Positions 1 through 9,583 of a stretch of 64,000 bases of DNA are shown here, in pieces. The notes under the pieces are model-generated. The model was not told the DNA's origin and did not search any database. It saw only the letters and a list, made by a program, of their open reading frames with translations. A program made the translations under genes and the position numbers. Each line of letters begins with the position of its first letter. The stretch's first letter is position 1. The stretch comes from Flavobacteriaceae bacterium (GTDB lineage Bacteria > Bacteroidota > Bacteroidia > Flavobacteriales > Flavobacteriaceae): the NCBI GenBank assembly GCA_021739635.1, contig JAIPBH010000005.1, positions 175,172-239,171 of the forward strand. Reading direction: 5' to 3'.

Positions 1-1
1 T

Positions 2-139
2 CCAGAGGTATTTATATCCGATGAAAATCAACGAGAGCGTGCTTTAAAAATTCTTGAGAAATCTGAAAAGGCTTGTTTAATATCCAATTCAATCACTTCA
101 AAAATTACCATGGAATCAACCATTACGGTCCAAAATTAA
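2..139 (+). CDS. OsmC/Ohr-like protein, C-terminal end (partial)
   Basis: An open frame enters from the left edge and ends at TAA 137-139, giving the last 45 residues. The segment has an acidic/lysine stretch, then EKACLISNSI and a final beta-like run. A cysteine followed by a hydrophobic residue and SNSI near the C-terminus is what OsmC-family peroxide-reducing proteins carry (resolving cysteine helix). The stop lies 6 bp before the GTG of the ABC ATPase, so the two may be co-transcribed. Only the tail is visible, so the family call is tentative; a HlyD adaptor would have been the expected neighbour of this exporter, but the residues do not look like one. Confidence 0.5.
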   Translation, partial: PEVFISDENQRERALKILEKSEKACLISNSITSKITMESTITVQN

Positions 140-145
140 GATTTT

Positions 146-1048
146 GTGAGCATTTCGGTAACTCATATTAGCAAATCCTATAAAAAAGTAAAAGCCCTAC
201 AAGACATTTCTTTTGAGGTAAAACCGGGCGAGCTTTTTGGACTCATTGGTCCTGATGGCGCTGGTAAAACCACTTTGTTTAGAATTTTAACCACACTTTT
301 AATAGCCAATGAAGGTTCGGCTACCGTTGCGGGTTTCGATGTGGTTGCAGATTATAAAAAAATTAGAAGCAGTGTTGGTTATATGCCCGGAAAATTCTCA
401 TTGTATCAAGATTTAACAGTTGAAGAAAACCTGAATTTTTTCGCCACTATTTTTGGGACAACGATTGAAGAAAACTACGATTTAATAAAAGATATATTCG
501 TTCAGATTGAACCTTTTAAAAATCGTAGAGCAGGAAAACTGTCTGGTGGAATGAAACAAAAATTGGCCTTATGCTGTGCATTAATCCATAAGCCTAAAGT
601 GCTGTTTTTAGATGAACCAACTACAGGAGTAGATCCAGTGTCGAGAAAAGAATTTTGGGACATGCTAAAACGTCTGCAACAAAAAGACATCACCATTTTA
701 GTATCGACGCCTTATATGGACGAAGCAGCGCTTTGTGACCGAATTGCACTTATTCAACATGGAAAAATTCTGGAGATTGATACACCTCAATCTATTGTAA
801 AACATTATCCAAAACAAATTTATAATGTACGCGCCAATAATATGTATCAGCTCATTACTAGTTTAAATGACTATGAACACCATCATAGCGTGTATCCGTT
901 TGGAGAATATGTGCATTACACAGATAATAGGACAGATTTTAATCCGAAAGATTTAATACAGTATTTAGAATCAAATAATCTATCGGAGGTAGAAATTGCT
1001 AAAACAGTAGCTACTATTGAAGATACTTTTATGGAATTAGCAAAATAA
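146..1048 (+). CDS. ABC transporter ATPase, first of two (YbhF NBD1-like)
   Basis: Nucleotide-binding subunit of an ABC-2 type exporter, 300 residues, starting at GTG. Walker A is GPDGAGKT (35-42), the signature LSGGMKQK is canonical (132-139), and Walker B is VLFLDEP (152-158). The switch-histidine position is Pro189 (VSTPYMDEA), so this domain lacks its own H-loop. About 80 C-terminal residues follow the core. It overlaps the next ATPase by one base (TAATG). The pair corresponds to the two halves of E. coli YbhF, whose first half, as I recall it, also lacks the histidine. The substrate is not deducible; drugs or other hydrophobic cations are typical for the family. Confidence 0.9.
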   Translation: MSISVTHISKSYKKVKALQDISFEVKPGELFGLIGPDGAGKTTLFRILTTLLIANEGSATVAGFDVVADYKKIRSSVGYMPGKFSLYQDLTVEENLNFFATIFGTTIEENYDLIKDIFVQIEPFKNRRAGKLSGGMKQKLALCCALIHKPKVLFLDEPTTGVDPVSRKEFWDMLKRLQQKDITILVSTPYMDEAALCDRIALIQHGKILEIDTPQSIVKHYPKQIYNVRANNMYQLITSLNDYEHHHSVYPFGEYVHYTDNRTDFNPKDLIQYLESNNLSEVEIAKTVATIEDTFMELAK

Positions 1049-1776
1049 TGAACAACAACAAAGTCATACAAGTAGAAGGATTAACCAAAATGTTTGGATA
1101 TTTTACGGCTGTAAATGCCATAACTTTTGATGTGGAAAAGGGTGAGATCTTTGGTTTTTTAGGAGCCAATGGCGCAGGTAAAACCACAGCTATGAAAATG
1201 TTGATTGGAATTTCTAACCCCAACTCGGGAAAAGCCAAAGTTGCAGGTTTTGATGTATTTACACATGCCGAAGATATCAAGAAGAACATTGGTTATATGA
1301 GTCAGAAATTTGCATTGTACGACGATTTAACGGTTAAAGAAAACATTACGTTTTTTGGGGGTATTTATGGATTATCGAGAAAACGAATCAAAGAAAAATC
1401 AGCAGTTTTAATTGAAGAATTAGAATTAGAGAAAGTCGCGAATAAACTAGTAGGTTCCTTACCATTAGGCTGGAAGCAAAAACTATCCTTTTCAGTGTCT
1501 TTGCTTCACGATCCTAAAATTGTGTTTTTAGATGAACCAACAGGAGGCGTTGACCCCATTACCAGACGCCAGTTTTGGGAAATGATATACAAAGCAGCCG
1601 ACCAAGGGACAACGGTTTTTGTAACTACGCATTATATGGATGAAGCCGAGTATTGTGATCGAGTCTCTATCATGGTGAACGGTAAAATAGAAGCTTTAGA
1701 TACACCAAAAAAACTGAAAGAACAGTTTAAAGCTGAAACTATGAACGATGTGTTTTTAAAATTAGCGAGAGGATGA
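1048..1776 (+). CDS. ABC transporter ATPase, second of two (YbhF NBD2-like)
   Basis: Second nucleotide-binding subunit, 242 residues. Walker A is GANGAGKT (39-46), Walker B is VFLDEP (159-164) and the switch histidine is present (His195 in VTTHYMDEA). The signature is altered to SLPLGWKQK (137-145) in place of LSGG. Its altered signature would face the first subunit's histidine-less site, while its intact Walker/H-loop site would face the first subunit's canonical LSGG. A heterodimer with one competent and one degenerate ATP site is therefore expected. Its end overlaps the first permease by 4 bp (ATGA). Confidence 0.9.
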   Translation: MNNNKVIQVEGLTKMFGYFTAVNAITFDVEKGEIFGFLGANGAGKTTAMKMLIGISNPNSGKAKVAGFDVFTHAEDIKKNIGYMSQKFALYDDLTVKENITFFGGIYGLSRKRIKEKSAVLIEELELEKVANKLVGSLPLGWKQKLSFSVSLLHDPKIVFLDEPTGGVDPITRRQFWEMIYKAADQGTTVFVTTHYMDEAEYCDRVSIMVNGKIEALDTPKKLKEQFKAETMNDVFLKLARG

Positions 1777-2879
1777 AACGTTTTATAGGCTTTATTAAAA
1801 AGGAATTCTACCATATATTTAGAGATAGACGCTCGCTGTTTATACTCTTCGGAATGCCCATTGCACAAATTTTATTGTTTGGTTTTGCTATTACTAATGA
1901 AATCAATAATGTGGACATAGCTATTTTAGATCATTCCAAAGATGCCACTACCAAAGAAATCATCAACAAAATTGCTTCATCAAAATATTTCAGTATCAAA
2001 CAAATGGTGAATCGTGAAGCAGATATCGCTTCAGTTTTTAAAAAAGGACAAGTAAAAGCAGTTCTAAATTTTGAAAAAGATTTCAGTAAAAATCTAATAA
2101 AAGAACATAAAGCAACAATTCAAATTATAACAGATGCAACAGACCCAAATACAGCAAATACTATAAGCAATTATGTAAATGCCATTCTTCAGAAATATCA
2201 AAAAGAATTAAACAAAGACATTACTATGGTCTATCAAATAGTGCCTGAAACACGTATGGTTTACAATCCAGAATTAAAAAGCGTTTATATGTTTGTTCCA
2301 GGTGTGATGACAATTATTCTAATGTTGGTTTCTGCCATGATGACATCCATTTCTATAACCAGAGAGAAGGAATTAGGTACTATGGAAATTCTCTTGGTAT
2401 CGCCACTAAAACCCATTCAGGTCATTATAGGAAAAGTGTTTCCATATATTTTTCTATCCATCATAAACGCAGTAATTATAGTTATGTTGAGCATATTTAT
2501 CTTTAAAATGCCAGTTCAAGGAAGTCTGTTTTTACTAGGTTTGGAAAGTATCCTTTTTATAATAAGCGCATTGGCTTTAGGCATTTTAATTTCAACCATT
2601 TCAGCAACCCAACAAACAGCGATGATGATTTCGTTAATGGGATTAATGCTTCCTGTTATATTATTATCTGGGTTTATTTTTCCTATTTCAAGCATGCCAG
2701 TACCACTTCAAGTCATTAGCAATATCATTCCCGCTAAATGGTTTATCATCATCATTAAAGGCATCATGCTCAAAGGCGTTGGTCTTCAATTTATATGGAA
2801 AGAGACCTTGATTTTATTAGGAATGACAGTGTTTTTTATGGCATTGAGTGTGAAGAAATATAAAATTAGACTCGAATAA
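1773..2879 (+). CDS. ABC-2 type permease (YbhS-like)
   Basis: Membrane subunit of 368 residues. One N-terminal membrane helix (about 22-42) is followed by an extracytoplasmic domain of about 130 residues, then five or six helices from about residue 172 onward. The cytoplasmic motif ITREKELGTMEILLVSP between helices is diagnostic of the ABC-2 permease family (YhhJ/YbhS/YbhR). The start overlaps the preceding ATPase by 4 bp and the stop overlaps the next permease by 1 bp, so translational coupling is likely. It pairs with the next gene to form the transmembrane heterodimer. Confidence 0.9.
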   Translation: MKRFIGFIKKEFYHIFRDRRSLFILFGMPIAQILLFGFAITNEINNVDIAILDHSKDATTKEIINKIASSKYFSIKQMVNREADIASVFKKGQVKAVLNFEKDFSKNLIKEHKATIQIITDATDPNTANTISNYVNAILQKYQKELNKDITMVYQIVPETRMVYNPELKSVYMFVPGVMTIILMLVSAMMTSISITREKELGTMEILLVSPLKPIQVIIGKVFPYIFLSIINAVIIVMLSIFIFKMPVQGSLFLLGLESILFIISALALGILISTISATQQTAMMISLMGLMLPVILLSGFIFPISSMPVPLQVISNIIPAKWFIIIIKGIMLKGVGLQFIWKETLILLGMTVFFMALSVKKYKIRLE

Positions 2880-4000
2880 TGAAAACCATCCTTTACATCG
2901 TACAAAAAGAGTTTAAGCAAATTTTTAGAAATAAAGGAATGCTTCCCATCATTTTTGTTTTGCCCTTATTACAACTCGTTATTTTATCTAATGCAGCCAC
3001 TTTTGAGGTGAAGCATATTAAATTCGGATATATTGATAAAGATCGTACATCAACATCCAGAGCATTAGTTGAAAAGTTTAATGCTTCAACCTATTTTGAC
3101 GTGTTAACAAATTTTCCTTCGGAAGCATTAGCGAGTTCGGCGATGCTTAAAGGTGAAGTAGATGTTGTTTTAGAAATACCCCATTATTTTGAACGTGACT
3201 TGCAAAAAGAAAAATACAACACTTTAGGAGTTACCATTAATGCCATTGATGGTGCAGCGGCTGGTGTTGAAAATGTATATGTTACCCAGATTGTTCAGCG
3301 TTTTAATCAGAACTTGAAAGTAGAATTATTACAAGTTTCAGACCAACAAATACAGCCCATTACTATTGAAACCATTCCATTATTCTGGTATAATGAGACT
3401 TTGAACTATAAAACTTTTATGGTTCCCGGTATATTGGTTTTACTGGTAACTATGATTACCCTTTTTCTTTCAGGTATGAATATCGTACGCGAAAAAGAAA
3501 TTGGCACTTTAGAGCAAATCAACGTGACACCAATAAAAAAAAGCCAGTTTATCATTGGGAAGCTATTTCCATTTTGGGTCATAGGAATGGGCTTGTTAAC
3601 CGTTGGTTTAATATTAGCAAAGTTAATATTCCATGTTCCAATGCTTGGAAGTTTACCACTCATGTATCTCTACACCTCCATTTATATTTTAGTGATTTTA
3701 GGTATTGGTTTATTCATTTCAAATTTTACCGAAACACAACAGCAAGCCATGTTTATAGCTTGGTTTTTCACGGTTATTTTTATTTTAATGAGTGGTTTGT
3801 TTACACCCATTGAAAGTATGCCCAAATGGGCTCAACTATTTACAGAGTTTAATCCCATAAAATACTTTGTGGAAGTCATGCGCATGGTCATGCTTAAAGG
3901 TTCTGGATTTATGGATATTCTTCCACAACTATTAAAAACATTGACTTATGCTGTTATCATGAATGGTTTGGCAGTGTGGCGTTATCGAAAAACAACGTAA
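2879..4000 (+). CDS. ABC-2 type permease (YbhR-like)
   Basis: Second membrane subunit, 373 residues, with the same topology as its neighbour: helix at about 22-42, large external domain, then clustered helices from about 178. The family motif appears as IVREKEIGTLEQINVTP. It is the last gene of the OsmC-ATPase-ATPase-permease-permease run, which shows 1-4 bp overlaps throughout. A TolC-like outer-membrane channel and an HlyD adaptor would be expected for a complete tripartite pump; neither is visible here, though they could lie left of the window. The 135 bp after the stop contain no clear terminator. Confidence 0.9.
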   Translation: MKTILYIVQKEFKQIFRNKGMLPIIFVLPLLQLVILSNAATFEVKHIKFGYIDKDRTSTSRALVEKFNASTYFDVLTNFPSEALASSAMLKGEVDVVLEIPHYFERDLQKEKYNTLGVTINAIDGAAAGVENVYVTQIVQRFNQNLKVELLQVSDQQIQPITIETIPLFWYNETLNYKTFMVPGILVLLVTMITLFLSGMNIVREKEIGTLEQINVTPIKKSQFIIGKLFPFWVIGMGLLTVGLILAKLIFHVPMLGSLPLMYLYTSIYILVILGIGLFISNFTETQQQAMFIAWFFTVIFILMSGLFTPIESMPKWAQLFTEFNPIKYFVEVMRMVMLKGSGFMDILPQLLKTLTYAVIMNGLAVWRYRKTT

Positions 4001-4135
4001 TAGACATTATAATTAACGGCACATATAATTTTCGTAGTTCAATAATTGATTAAAACCTTAAAAGAATATTGATAAAAGAAAAGGTATAATCCATTATGTA
4101 CTTGTTTTACATTTAACATAGAAAGGTATGATTAA

Positions 4136-4978
4136 TTATTTTATACGCTCTTTATAAAGAACATTTAAAAGTAATCCTCCAATTATTAAAGTTATTCCTA
4201 AAAGACTCCAAAACGTATAAACTTCTTTTACCCAAAAAAGACCAATAATAAGTGTAAAAACAACTTCTATGTATTTTAAAGGCGCCACCTGATTTGTAGG
4301 TGCCGATTGGAATGCCTTAGTCATATAAACCTGTCCATAATATCCAAATACTCCTAAACTGAGTAATAAAACAAGTTGAATTCCATTAGGAGTAACCCAA
4401 TCATTAATAGATAAAACGCCTCCAACAATGGTGGCAATAATCATAAAATAATTTACTACAACAACTGGATGTTCACTTTTCCCAATTTTACTCAAAAGAA
4501 TATATACAAAACCACTAGATATAGAGGCAATTAAAACTAATAAAAGACCATAAGTACTCACATGTGCATCAAAACCTTTTAAAACAACAACGCCTGAAAA
4601 TGCCATGATAAAAAACAACCATTGCAACGGTTTAATTTTTTCCTTTAGAAATATTACAGCAAAAATGGCTGCAAAAATTGGGGCGATATAACGTAATGAA
4701 ACTGCCGTTCCTACAGATAAATATTTGATGGATGCGAAGAAAAATGTCATGGAGGTTACACCTACAACACCTCTTAAAATTAATAACTTTTTATTATTTC
4801 CATAAATAGGTATTTTCTTTTTAAGAAGATATCCAAAGGTGAAAAACAAGGAACTTGCCGATCTAAAAAAAACAATTTGTGGAGCATTTATAGTTGATAA
4901 ATACTTTACAGTAACATTCATACAAGCAAATGCCAACGTACTTATAATCATAAATTTTATGGCATTCTTTATATCCAC
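4136..4978 (-). CDS. EamA/DMT-family membrane exporter
   Basis: Protein of 280 residues with about ten predicted membrane helices arranged as two EamA repeats (roughly 5-130 and 145-275). Each repeat ends with a helix preceded by an acidic/lysine loop of the FLKEKIKPLQW type. This is the drug/metabolite transporter superfamily; members export amino acids, nucleobases or metabolites, and the substrate cannot be read from sequence. It lies 18 bp downstream of aguA on the same strand. It could belong to the agmatine/putrescine transcription unit, but that is inference from spacing only. Confidence 0.85.
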   Translation of the reverse strand: MDIKNAIKFMIISTLAFACMNVTVKYLSTINAPQIVFFRSASSLFFTFGYLLKKKIPIYGNNKKLLILRGVVGVTSMTFFFASIKYLSVGTAVSLRYIAPIFAAIFAVIFLKEKIKPLQWLFFIMAFSGVVVLKGFDAHVSTYGLLLVLIASISSGFVYILLSKIGKSEHPVVVVNYFMIIATIVGGVLSINDWVTPNGIQLVLLLSLGVFGYYGQVYMTKAFQSAPTNQVAPLKYIEVVFTLIIGLFWVKEVYTFWSLLGITLIIGGLLLNVLYKERIK

Positions 4979-4996
4979 TATGTCATTTTAAAAATA

Positions 4997-6025
4997 CTAA
5001 ACAGGTATTTGCTGACTTAAACAATGTAAGGTTCCAAAACCCCATATTAAATCAATGGCGCTGATGCCAATTACTTCTCTATCTGGAAAACATTCAGCAA
5101 TACAATTTAACGCCAATCTATCATTCTTATCATTAAAAGTCGGGACTAATACGCACTTATTTAAAATAATAAAATTGGCATAACTTGCTGGAATGATTAT
5201 CCCATCAAATTCCAGTTTTGTTGGCATTGGTAATTCAACAATTTTGGGGGCTTTGCCATTTTCTAAAACCGCCTTTTTTAGTCGATTTAAATTATCTTGT
5301 AAGGCGTTATAATTTTTGCTTTTAGTGTCTGATTCTACAACTGTTATAATAGTATCTTCATTCACAAAACGGCACAAATCATCTATATGCCCATGCGTAT
5401 CGTCACCAATAATACCATCTCCAAGCCAAATGGTATTTGTAACACCTAGATATTCTTTAAAAATAGCTTCATAATCCTCTTTTGCGAAATCTTTATTTCT
5501 AACTTGAATGGTTGGATGTAATAAACATTCTTCTGAAGTTAGTAATGTGCCTTTACCGTTTACATCGATAGCACCACCTTCAAGAACTACTGGCTTGCCT
5601 TTATAAAAAACCTGAGTTGACGGAACATTTAAATGATTTGCTACTTTTTCTGGCACATGTTTATCTAACTGATAATTTTTATACTTTGCCCAACCATTAA
5701 AATTGAAGTTTAAAGCTTCACGTTTTGAACCGTTTTTGACAATGATTGGTCCAGAATCACGCATCCAGCTTCTATTGGTTTTATGAATGATATAAGAAAC
5801 ATTTGAAACATTTACATGAGCTATGTTAAGCATATCATGAACTTTTGATTTTAATTTTTCATCTGCAACTACTAAAAAAACACTTTCAACAAACGCCACT
5901 TTTTTAATGAATTCAACAAAAGCCCATTGAATGGCTCCATATTTTCCTGGCCAATCATTACCATTATGAGGAAAACAAAGTAAAAGACCTTGTTGTTTTT
6001 CCCATTCTGCAGGATACCGTCTCAT
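4997..6025 (-). CDS. aguA: Agmatine deiminase
   Basis: Converts agmatine to N-carbamoylputrescine plus ammonia, in the cytoplasm. The 342-residue length and motifs fit the peptidyl-arginine deiminase (Porphyromonas-type) fold: MRDSGP, EGGAIDVNGKG, the GDDTHGHIDD segment supplying the His/Asp pair, and the catalytic Cys335 in GTLHC near the C-terminus. The start overlaps the stop of aguB by 4 bp, so the two consecutive steps of putrescine synthesis are translationally coupled. The arginine decarboxylase that makes agmatine is not in the window. Confidence 0.93.
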   Translation of the reverse strand: MRRYPAEWEKQQGLLLCFPHNGNDWPGKYGAIQWAFVEFIKKVAFVESVFLVVADEKLKSKVHDMLNIAHVNVSNVSYIIHKTNRSWMRDSGPIIVKNGSKREALNFNFNGWAKYKNYQLDKHVPEKVANHLNVPSTQVFYKGKPVVLEGGAIDVNGKGTLLTSEECLLHPTIQVRNKDFAKEDYEAIFKEYLGVTNTIWLGDGIIGDDTHGHIDDLCRFVNEDTIITVVESDTKSKNYNALQDNLNRLKKAVLENGKAPKIVELPMPTKLEFDGIIIPASYANFIILNKCVLVPTFNDKNDRLALNCIAECFPDREVIGISAIDLIWGFGTLHCLSQQIPV

Positions 6026-6912
6026 GAGTCTATAGCGCGTTTAGTGATATCTCCAAACGCATCAATACGTCTGTCTCTAAAAAATGGCCAATTTTGACGT
6101 ACATTTTCTTGTAAATCTAAATCTACTTCAGCAATGAGTATTTCTTCTTTATCATGTGATGCTTGCGCTAAAATTTCGCCTTGAGGACCAGCAATAAAAG
6201 ATGCTCCCCAAAACTGAATACCGTCTGTATTTGGTAAATATTTTTCTAAACCAATTCTGTTAGCAGCTGCAACATATATTCCATTTGCAACAGCATGCCC
6301 TTTCATCACATTCATCCAGGCACCATATTGATTGTCTCCGTATTGTTCTTTTTCTTTTGGATGCCATCCAATTGCTGTTGGATAAAATAAAACTTCTGCA
6401 CCTTTCAATGCAGTTAGTCTGGCAGCTTCCGGATACCATTGATCCCAGCAAATAAGGACTCCAACATTCCCTTTTTTAGTAGCATTTGATTTAAAACCTA
6501 AGTCACCTGGTGTAAAATAAAATTTTTCATAAAAATGAGGATCATCTGGAATATGCATTTTGCGGTATAAGCCAGCTTCAGAGCCATCGGTATCTAAAAT
6601 ATAGGCGCTATTGTGATATATTCCTGCCATACGTTTTTCAAAAAAAGGAACGATAATAACAACCCCTAATTCTTTAGCTAAAGCGCTAAAGGCATCAAAT
6701 GATGTACTGTAAAGTGGTTCTGCTAATGCAAAATTATCGGTGTCTTCACTCTGACAAAAGTAATGACTACTATAAAGTTCAGGTAATGAAATAACTTCTG
6801 CTCCTTTTTTAGCAGCATCTTTAACCCAACTCAAACATTTTTTTAAATTGTTTTCAGGCTTATCATTTAAGTTAAGCTGAATAACAGCAATTTTATAGGT
6901 TCTTTTTCCCAT
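6022..6912 (-). CDS. aguB: N-carbamoylputrescine amidase
   Basis: Hydrolyses N-carbamoylputrescine to putrescine, CO2 and ammonia. It is a 296-residue nitrilase-superfamily enzyme with the complete catalytic triad visible: Glu45 (LPELYSSHYF), Lys118 (YRKMHIPDDP) and Cys155 (GVLICWDQWYPE). The motif after the lysine (HIPDDPHFYEKFYF) is typical of the plant/bacterial CPA subfamily. It is the first gene of the aguB-aguA pair. A TAnnTTTG-type box (TATTTTTG, read on the minus strand) lies about 20 bp upstream of the start at plus coordinates 6931-6938. Confidence 0.94.
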   Translation of the reverse strand: MGKRTYKIAVIQLNLNDKPENNLKKCLSWVKDAAKKGAEVISLPELYSSHYFCQSEDTDNFALAEPLYSTSFDAFSALAKELGVVIIVPFFEKRMAGIYHNSAYILDTDGSEAGLYRKMHIPDDPHFYEKFYFTPGDLGFKSNATKKGNVGVLICWDQWYPEAARLTALKGAEVLFYPTAIGWHPKEKEQYGDNQYGAWMNVMKGHAVANGIYVAAANRIGLEKYLPNTDGIQFWGASFIAGPQGEILAQASHDKEEILIAEVDLDLQENVRQNWPFFRDRRIDAFGDITKRAIDS

Positions 6913-6984
6913 GTGTTAAGATTAAGAATACAAAAATAGGTATTTAGATTAGAATAGAAACTTTGAAATTAAAATTCAGAGATT

Positions 6985-8535
6985 TTACCAATCAATAGGT
7001 CTATAATCTTTCAAGAATTTACCACACCAATGTTTACCAGTATTAATACCATCAAAAAGTGGATCCATAACTCGGGCTGCGCCATCAACAATATCTAGTG
7101 GTGGTTGAAAATCATGCACTTCAGCTTTATGTTTTGCTAAATCTACCGGATCTTCGTCGGTTACCCAACCAGTATCTACAGCATTGATATAGATTCCATA
7201 TTTTGATAAATCATCGGAAGCCGTATGGGTTAACATATTTAAAGCTGCTTTTGCCATATTGGTGTGTGGATGCCTAGAAGCTTTGAAAAAGCGATGAAAT
7301 TTTCCTTCCATAGCCGTTACGTTAATAATATGTTTTTGGCCTGTATTGTCTTTCTTCATAATTTCTGAAAGACGATTGCACAACACAAAAGGAGCCACAG
7401 AATTTACTAATTGCACTTCAATCATTTCGGTAGTTTCAATTTCACCAAGTTTTAATCGCCAACTATTTGTTTTACGCAAATCAACCTGTTGTAAATCAGC
7501 ATCTAATTGTCCTTCCGGAAAAACCTCTTTAGACACTAAAGTATTATCAAAACTATATGGTATTTGAGATAATTTAGCCGATGCTCTTAACCCTATTCCA
7601 GGTTCTGGTCCATGCCAAGTTACAGGCATATTTTGGTTTGTAGACGCTGTTGATGTTAATGCTTTTAATTCTTGCAAACAATGATTATGGTCTGAAAGTA
7701 AATCTTTAGCAAATTTTGGTAAAGATTCTATAGGTTGTTCTTCATTCTGCATTAAATGCGCATAAAAACCAGCAGGTCTTCTCACTGTTTGAGCTGCATT
7801 ATTAATAAGAATATCTAAACGGTCATATTTTTGTTCAATAAAATTACAGAAGATTTCAACGCTTGGTATATGCCTTAAATCTAATCCATGAATTTTCAAT
7901 CTGTGTCCCCATTCTGTAAAATCGGCTTCTTTTGAAAAACGCAAAGCAGAATCTACAGGAAAACGCGTTGTGGCAACTACAGTTGCTCCTGCACGTAAAC
8001 ACATTAAAGTAATGTGGTATCCAATTTTTAATCGAGAACCTGTAATAACTGCTACTTGACCTCTTAAATCGGCTGTTTGAAAACGCTTTGCATAGTTAAA
8101 ATCTCCACAATCTGCACACATAGTATCATAAAAATGGTGCAATTTTGTAAACTCGGCTTTACAGACATAACAGTTTCTAGGTGTTTGTAATTCTAATGTT
8201 TCTTTATTGGTTAATTCTGCTGCCGATAATAATTTTGGTGCCTGAAATATGATAGATTCTCTAGCACTTCTTATTCCAGTTTCTTTTCTTGCTGTTCTGT
8301 CTTTCGCTGCTTGCTTTCTACGTTCGGCTTTTTTTGCGTCTTTTTTCCATTTCTCAAATTCCTGCTTATTAGGACGTGATAATTGTCCGGAAGCTTTAAT
8401 TAAAGCTATTCGTTTTTCTTCAGGGATTTCAAAAATTTGATTAGAATTAGAAACTAAACGTTCTAAAATATCAATGCATTTATTGATTTCTTCAGAAGAA
8501 ATTTCAGATTCCGACTTCATATTCTCATTAATCAT
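6985..8535 (-). CDS. Large SDR-family protein with zinc-ribbon-like insert and no catalytic Tyr
   Basis: Protein of 516 residues, about twice the usual short-chain dehydrogenase length. Residues 1-120 are charged and helical. Cys122/Cys125 and Cys140/Cys143 form a CxxC-x14-CxxC pattern that could bind zinc. A Rossmann domain begins at TGSRLKIG (165-172), with NNAAQT (245-250). At the SDR active site the sequence reads HTNMAK: Lys429 is present but the Tyr position four residues earlier is Thr425, and the usual upstream Ser is not evident either. Such zinc-ribbon SDRs occur in bacteria, plants and protists as uncharacterised proteins. Whether it is an enzyme is open. It lies 72 bp upstream of aguB on the same strand. 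Confidence 0.8.
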   Translation of the reverse strand: MINENMKSESEISSEEINKCIDILERLVSNSNQIFEIPEEKRIALIKASGQLSRPNKQEFEKWKKDAKKAERRKQAAKDRTARKETGIRSARESIIFQAPKLLSAAELTNKETLELQTPRNCYVCKAEFTKLHHFYDTMCADCGDFNYAKRFQTADLRGQVAVITGSRLKIGYHITLMCLRAGATVVATTRFPVDSALRFSKEADFTEWGHRLKIHGLDLRHIPSVEIFCNFIEQKYDRLDILINNAAQTVRRPAGFYAHLMQNEEQPIESLPKFAKDLLSDHNHCLQELKALTSTASTNQNMPVTWHGPEPGIGLRASAKLSQIPYSFDNTLVSKEVFPEGQLDADLQQVDLRKTNSWRLKLGEIETTEMIEVQLVNSVAPFVLCNRLSEIMKKDNTGQKHIINVTAMEGKFHRFFKASRHPHTNMAKAALNMLTHTASDDLSKYGIYINAVDTGWVTDEDPVDLAKHKAEVHDFQPPLDIVDGAARVMDPLFDGINTGKHWCGKFLKDYRPIDW

Positions 8536-8596
8536 AACAAAACATTATAGATATAAAAAAGTGCAAAATTAGTTTAATTTCTATCTAAAAAGCAAA

Positions 8597-9502
8597 CTAT
8601 CTTAAAGTTCTAAAATTTTTCTTTGAATTAATAAAATAAACACCTGTTAATAATATGGCTGCTGCTAAAATAGATTGTCCAGTAATTTTTTCATCTAAAA
8701 CATACCAGCCTAAAAGCAAAGCTATCACTGGGTTTACATAGGCTGATGTTGAAACTTTTTCGGTAGAAACTACTTTAAGTAAATAATTGAAAGAGGTAAA
8801 AGCAACAATACTGCCAAATAAAATTAAAAGAATCATGGATAATTTAACAGAAGGATTCCACAACATAGGAGATAACCATTCTTCACCAATAATAAAACTC
8901 GCCATAAAAAGTAATATGCCACCTGAAATCATTTGATAACCTGTGTTTATGAAGAAATTTGAAGGTAGCTCTGCTTTTGCAACAAAAAGGCTACCAAAAC
9001 TCCAACTGATTACGCAAGTAAAAATCATGATGATTCCTATAACGCTGTTTTCTTGGTAAACCAACTGTTTTTGGCTCACCAATAAATACATACCTATAAT
9101 TCCTAAAATAATTCCAATAATTGATGACGTTTTTATTTTTTTTCCATCAATCATTCGCATCATAATTAATACCATTAATGGTTGAACTGATGCTTCTAAA
9201 GCTCCAAAACCACTATCAACAAACTTAAGAGCCCAAACAAAGACACCATTCCCATAAGCTAAAAACAAAAAGCCTGCTATGATACTATTAATAAGTTGCT
9301 TTTTATTTATTGCTAAACTTAACTTCATTGCCTTTGCAATTCCAAAAATTAATAACCCAGCGGTTATAAAGCGAATAGATGCTAAAAAAAGTGGAGAAAT
9401 TTGAGTGACTGCTATTTTGTTTAATAAATAGGTTGAACCCCAAATAACATAAATAGCAAAAAAAGCCAGAATAATAAGTATTGTTTTACGAGGTAAATTC
9501 AT
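8597..9502 (-). CDS. EamA/DMT-family membrane exporter
   Basis: Protein of 301 residues with ten predicted helices and two EamA repeats. The N-terminus reads AIYVIWGSTYLLNKIAV, matching the YIWGSTY signature of the RhaT/YdcZ-like EamA subgroup, and the second repeat ends LDEKITGQSILAAAILLTGVY. It is only distantly similar to the exporter at 4136-4978, so this is not a recent duplication. Substrate unknown. The SDR gene follows 61 bp downstream on the same strand. Confidence 0.87.
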   Translation of the reverse strand: MNLPRKTILIILAFFAIYVIWGSTYLLNKIAVTQISPLFLASIRFITAGLLIFGIAKAMKLSLAINKKQLINSIIAGFLFLAYGNGVFVWALKFVDSGFGALEASVQPLMVLIMMRMIDGKKIKTSSIIGIILGIIGMYLLVSQKQLVYQENSVIGIIMIFTCVISWSFGSLFVAKAELPSNFFINTGYQMISGGILLFMASFIIGEEWLSPMLWNPSVKLSMILLILFGSIVAFTSFNYLLKVVSTEKVSTSAYVNPVIALLLGWYVLDEKITGQSILAAAILLTGVYFINSKKNFRTLR

Positions 9503-9583
9503 GTAATCTGTTTGTATAAATTAAACCTCGTTAAAATTTCTGTAACAATTTGAGAGTCTGTTGATTAAATATTTAAAAAATAT

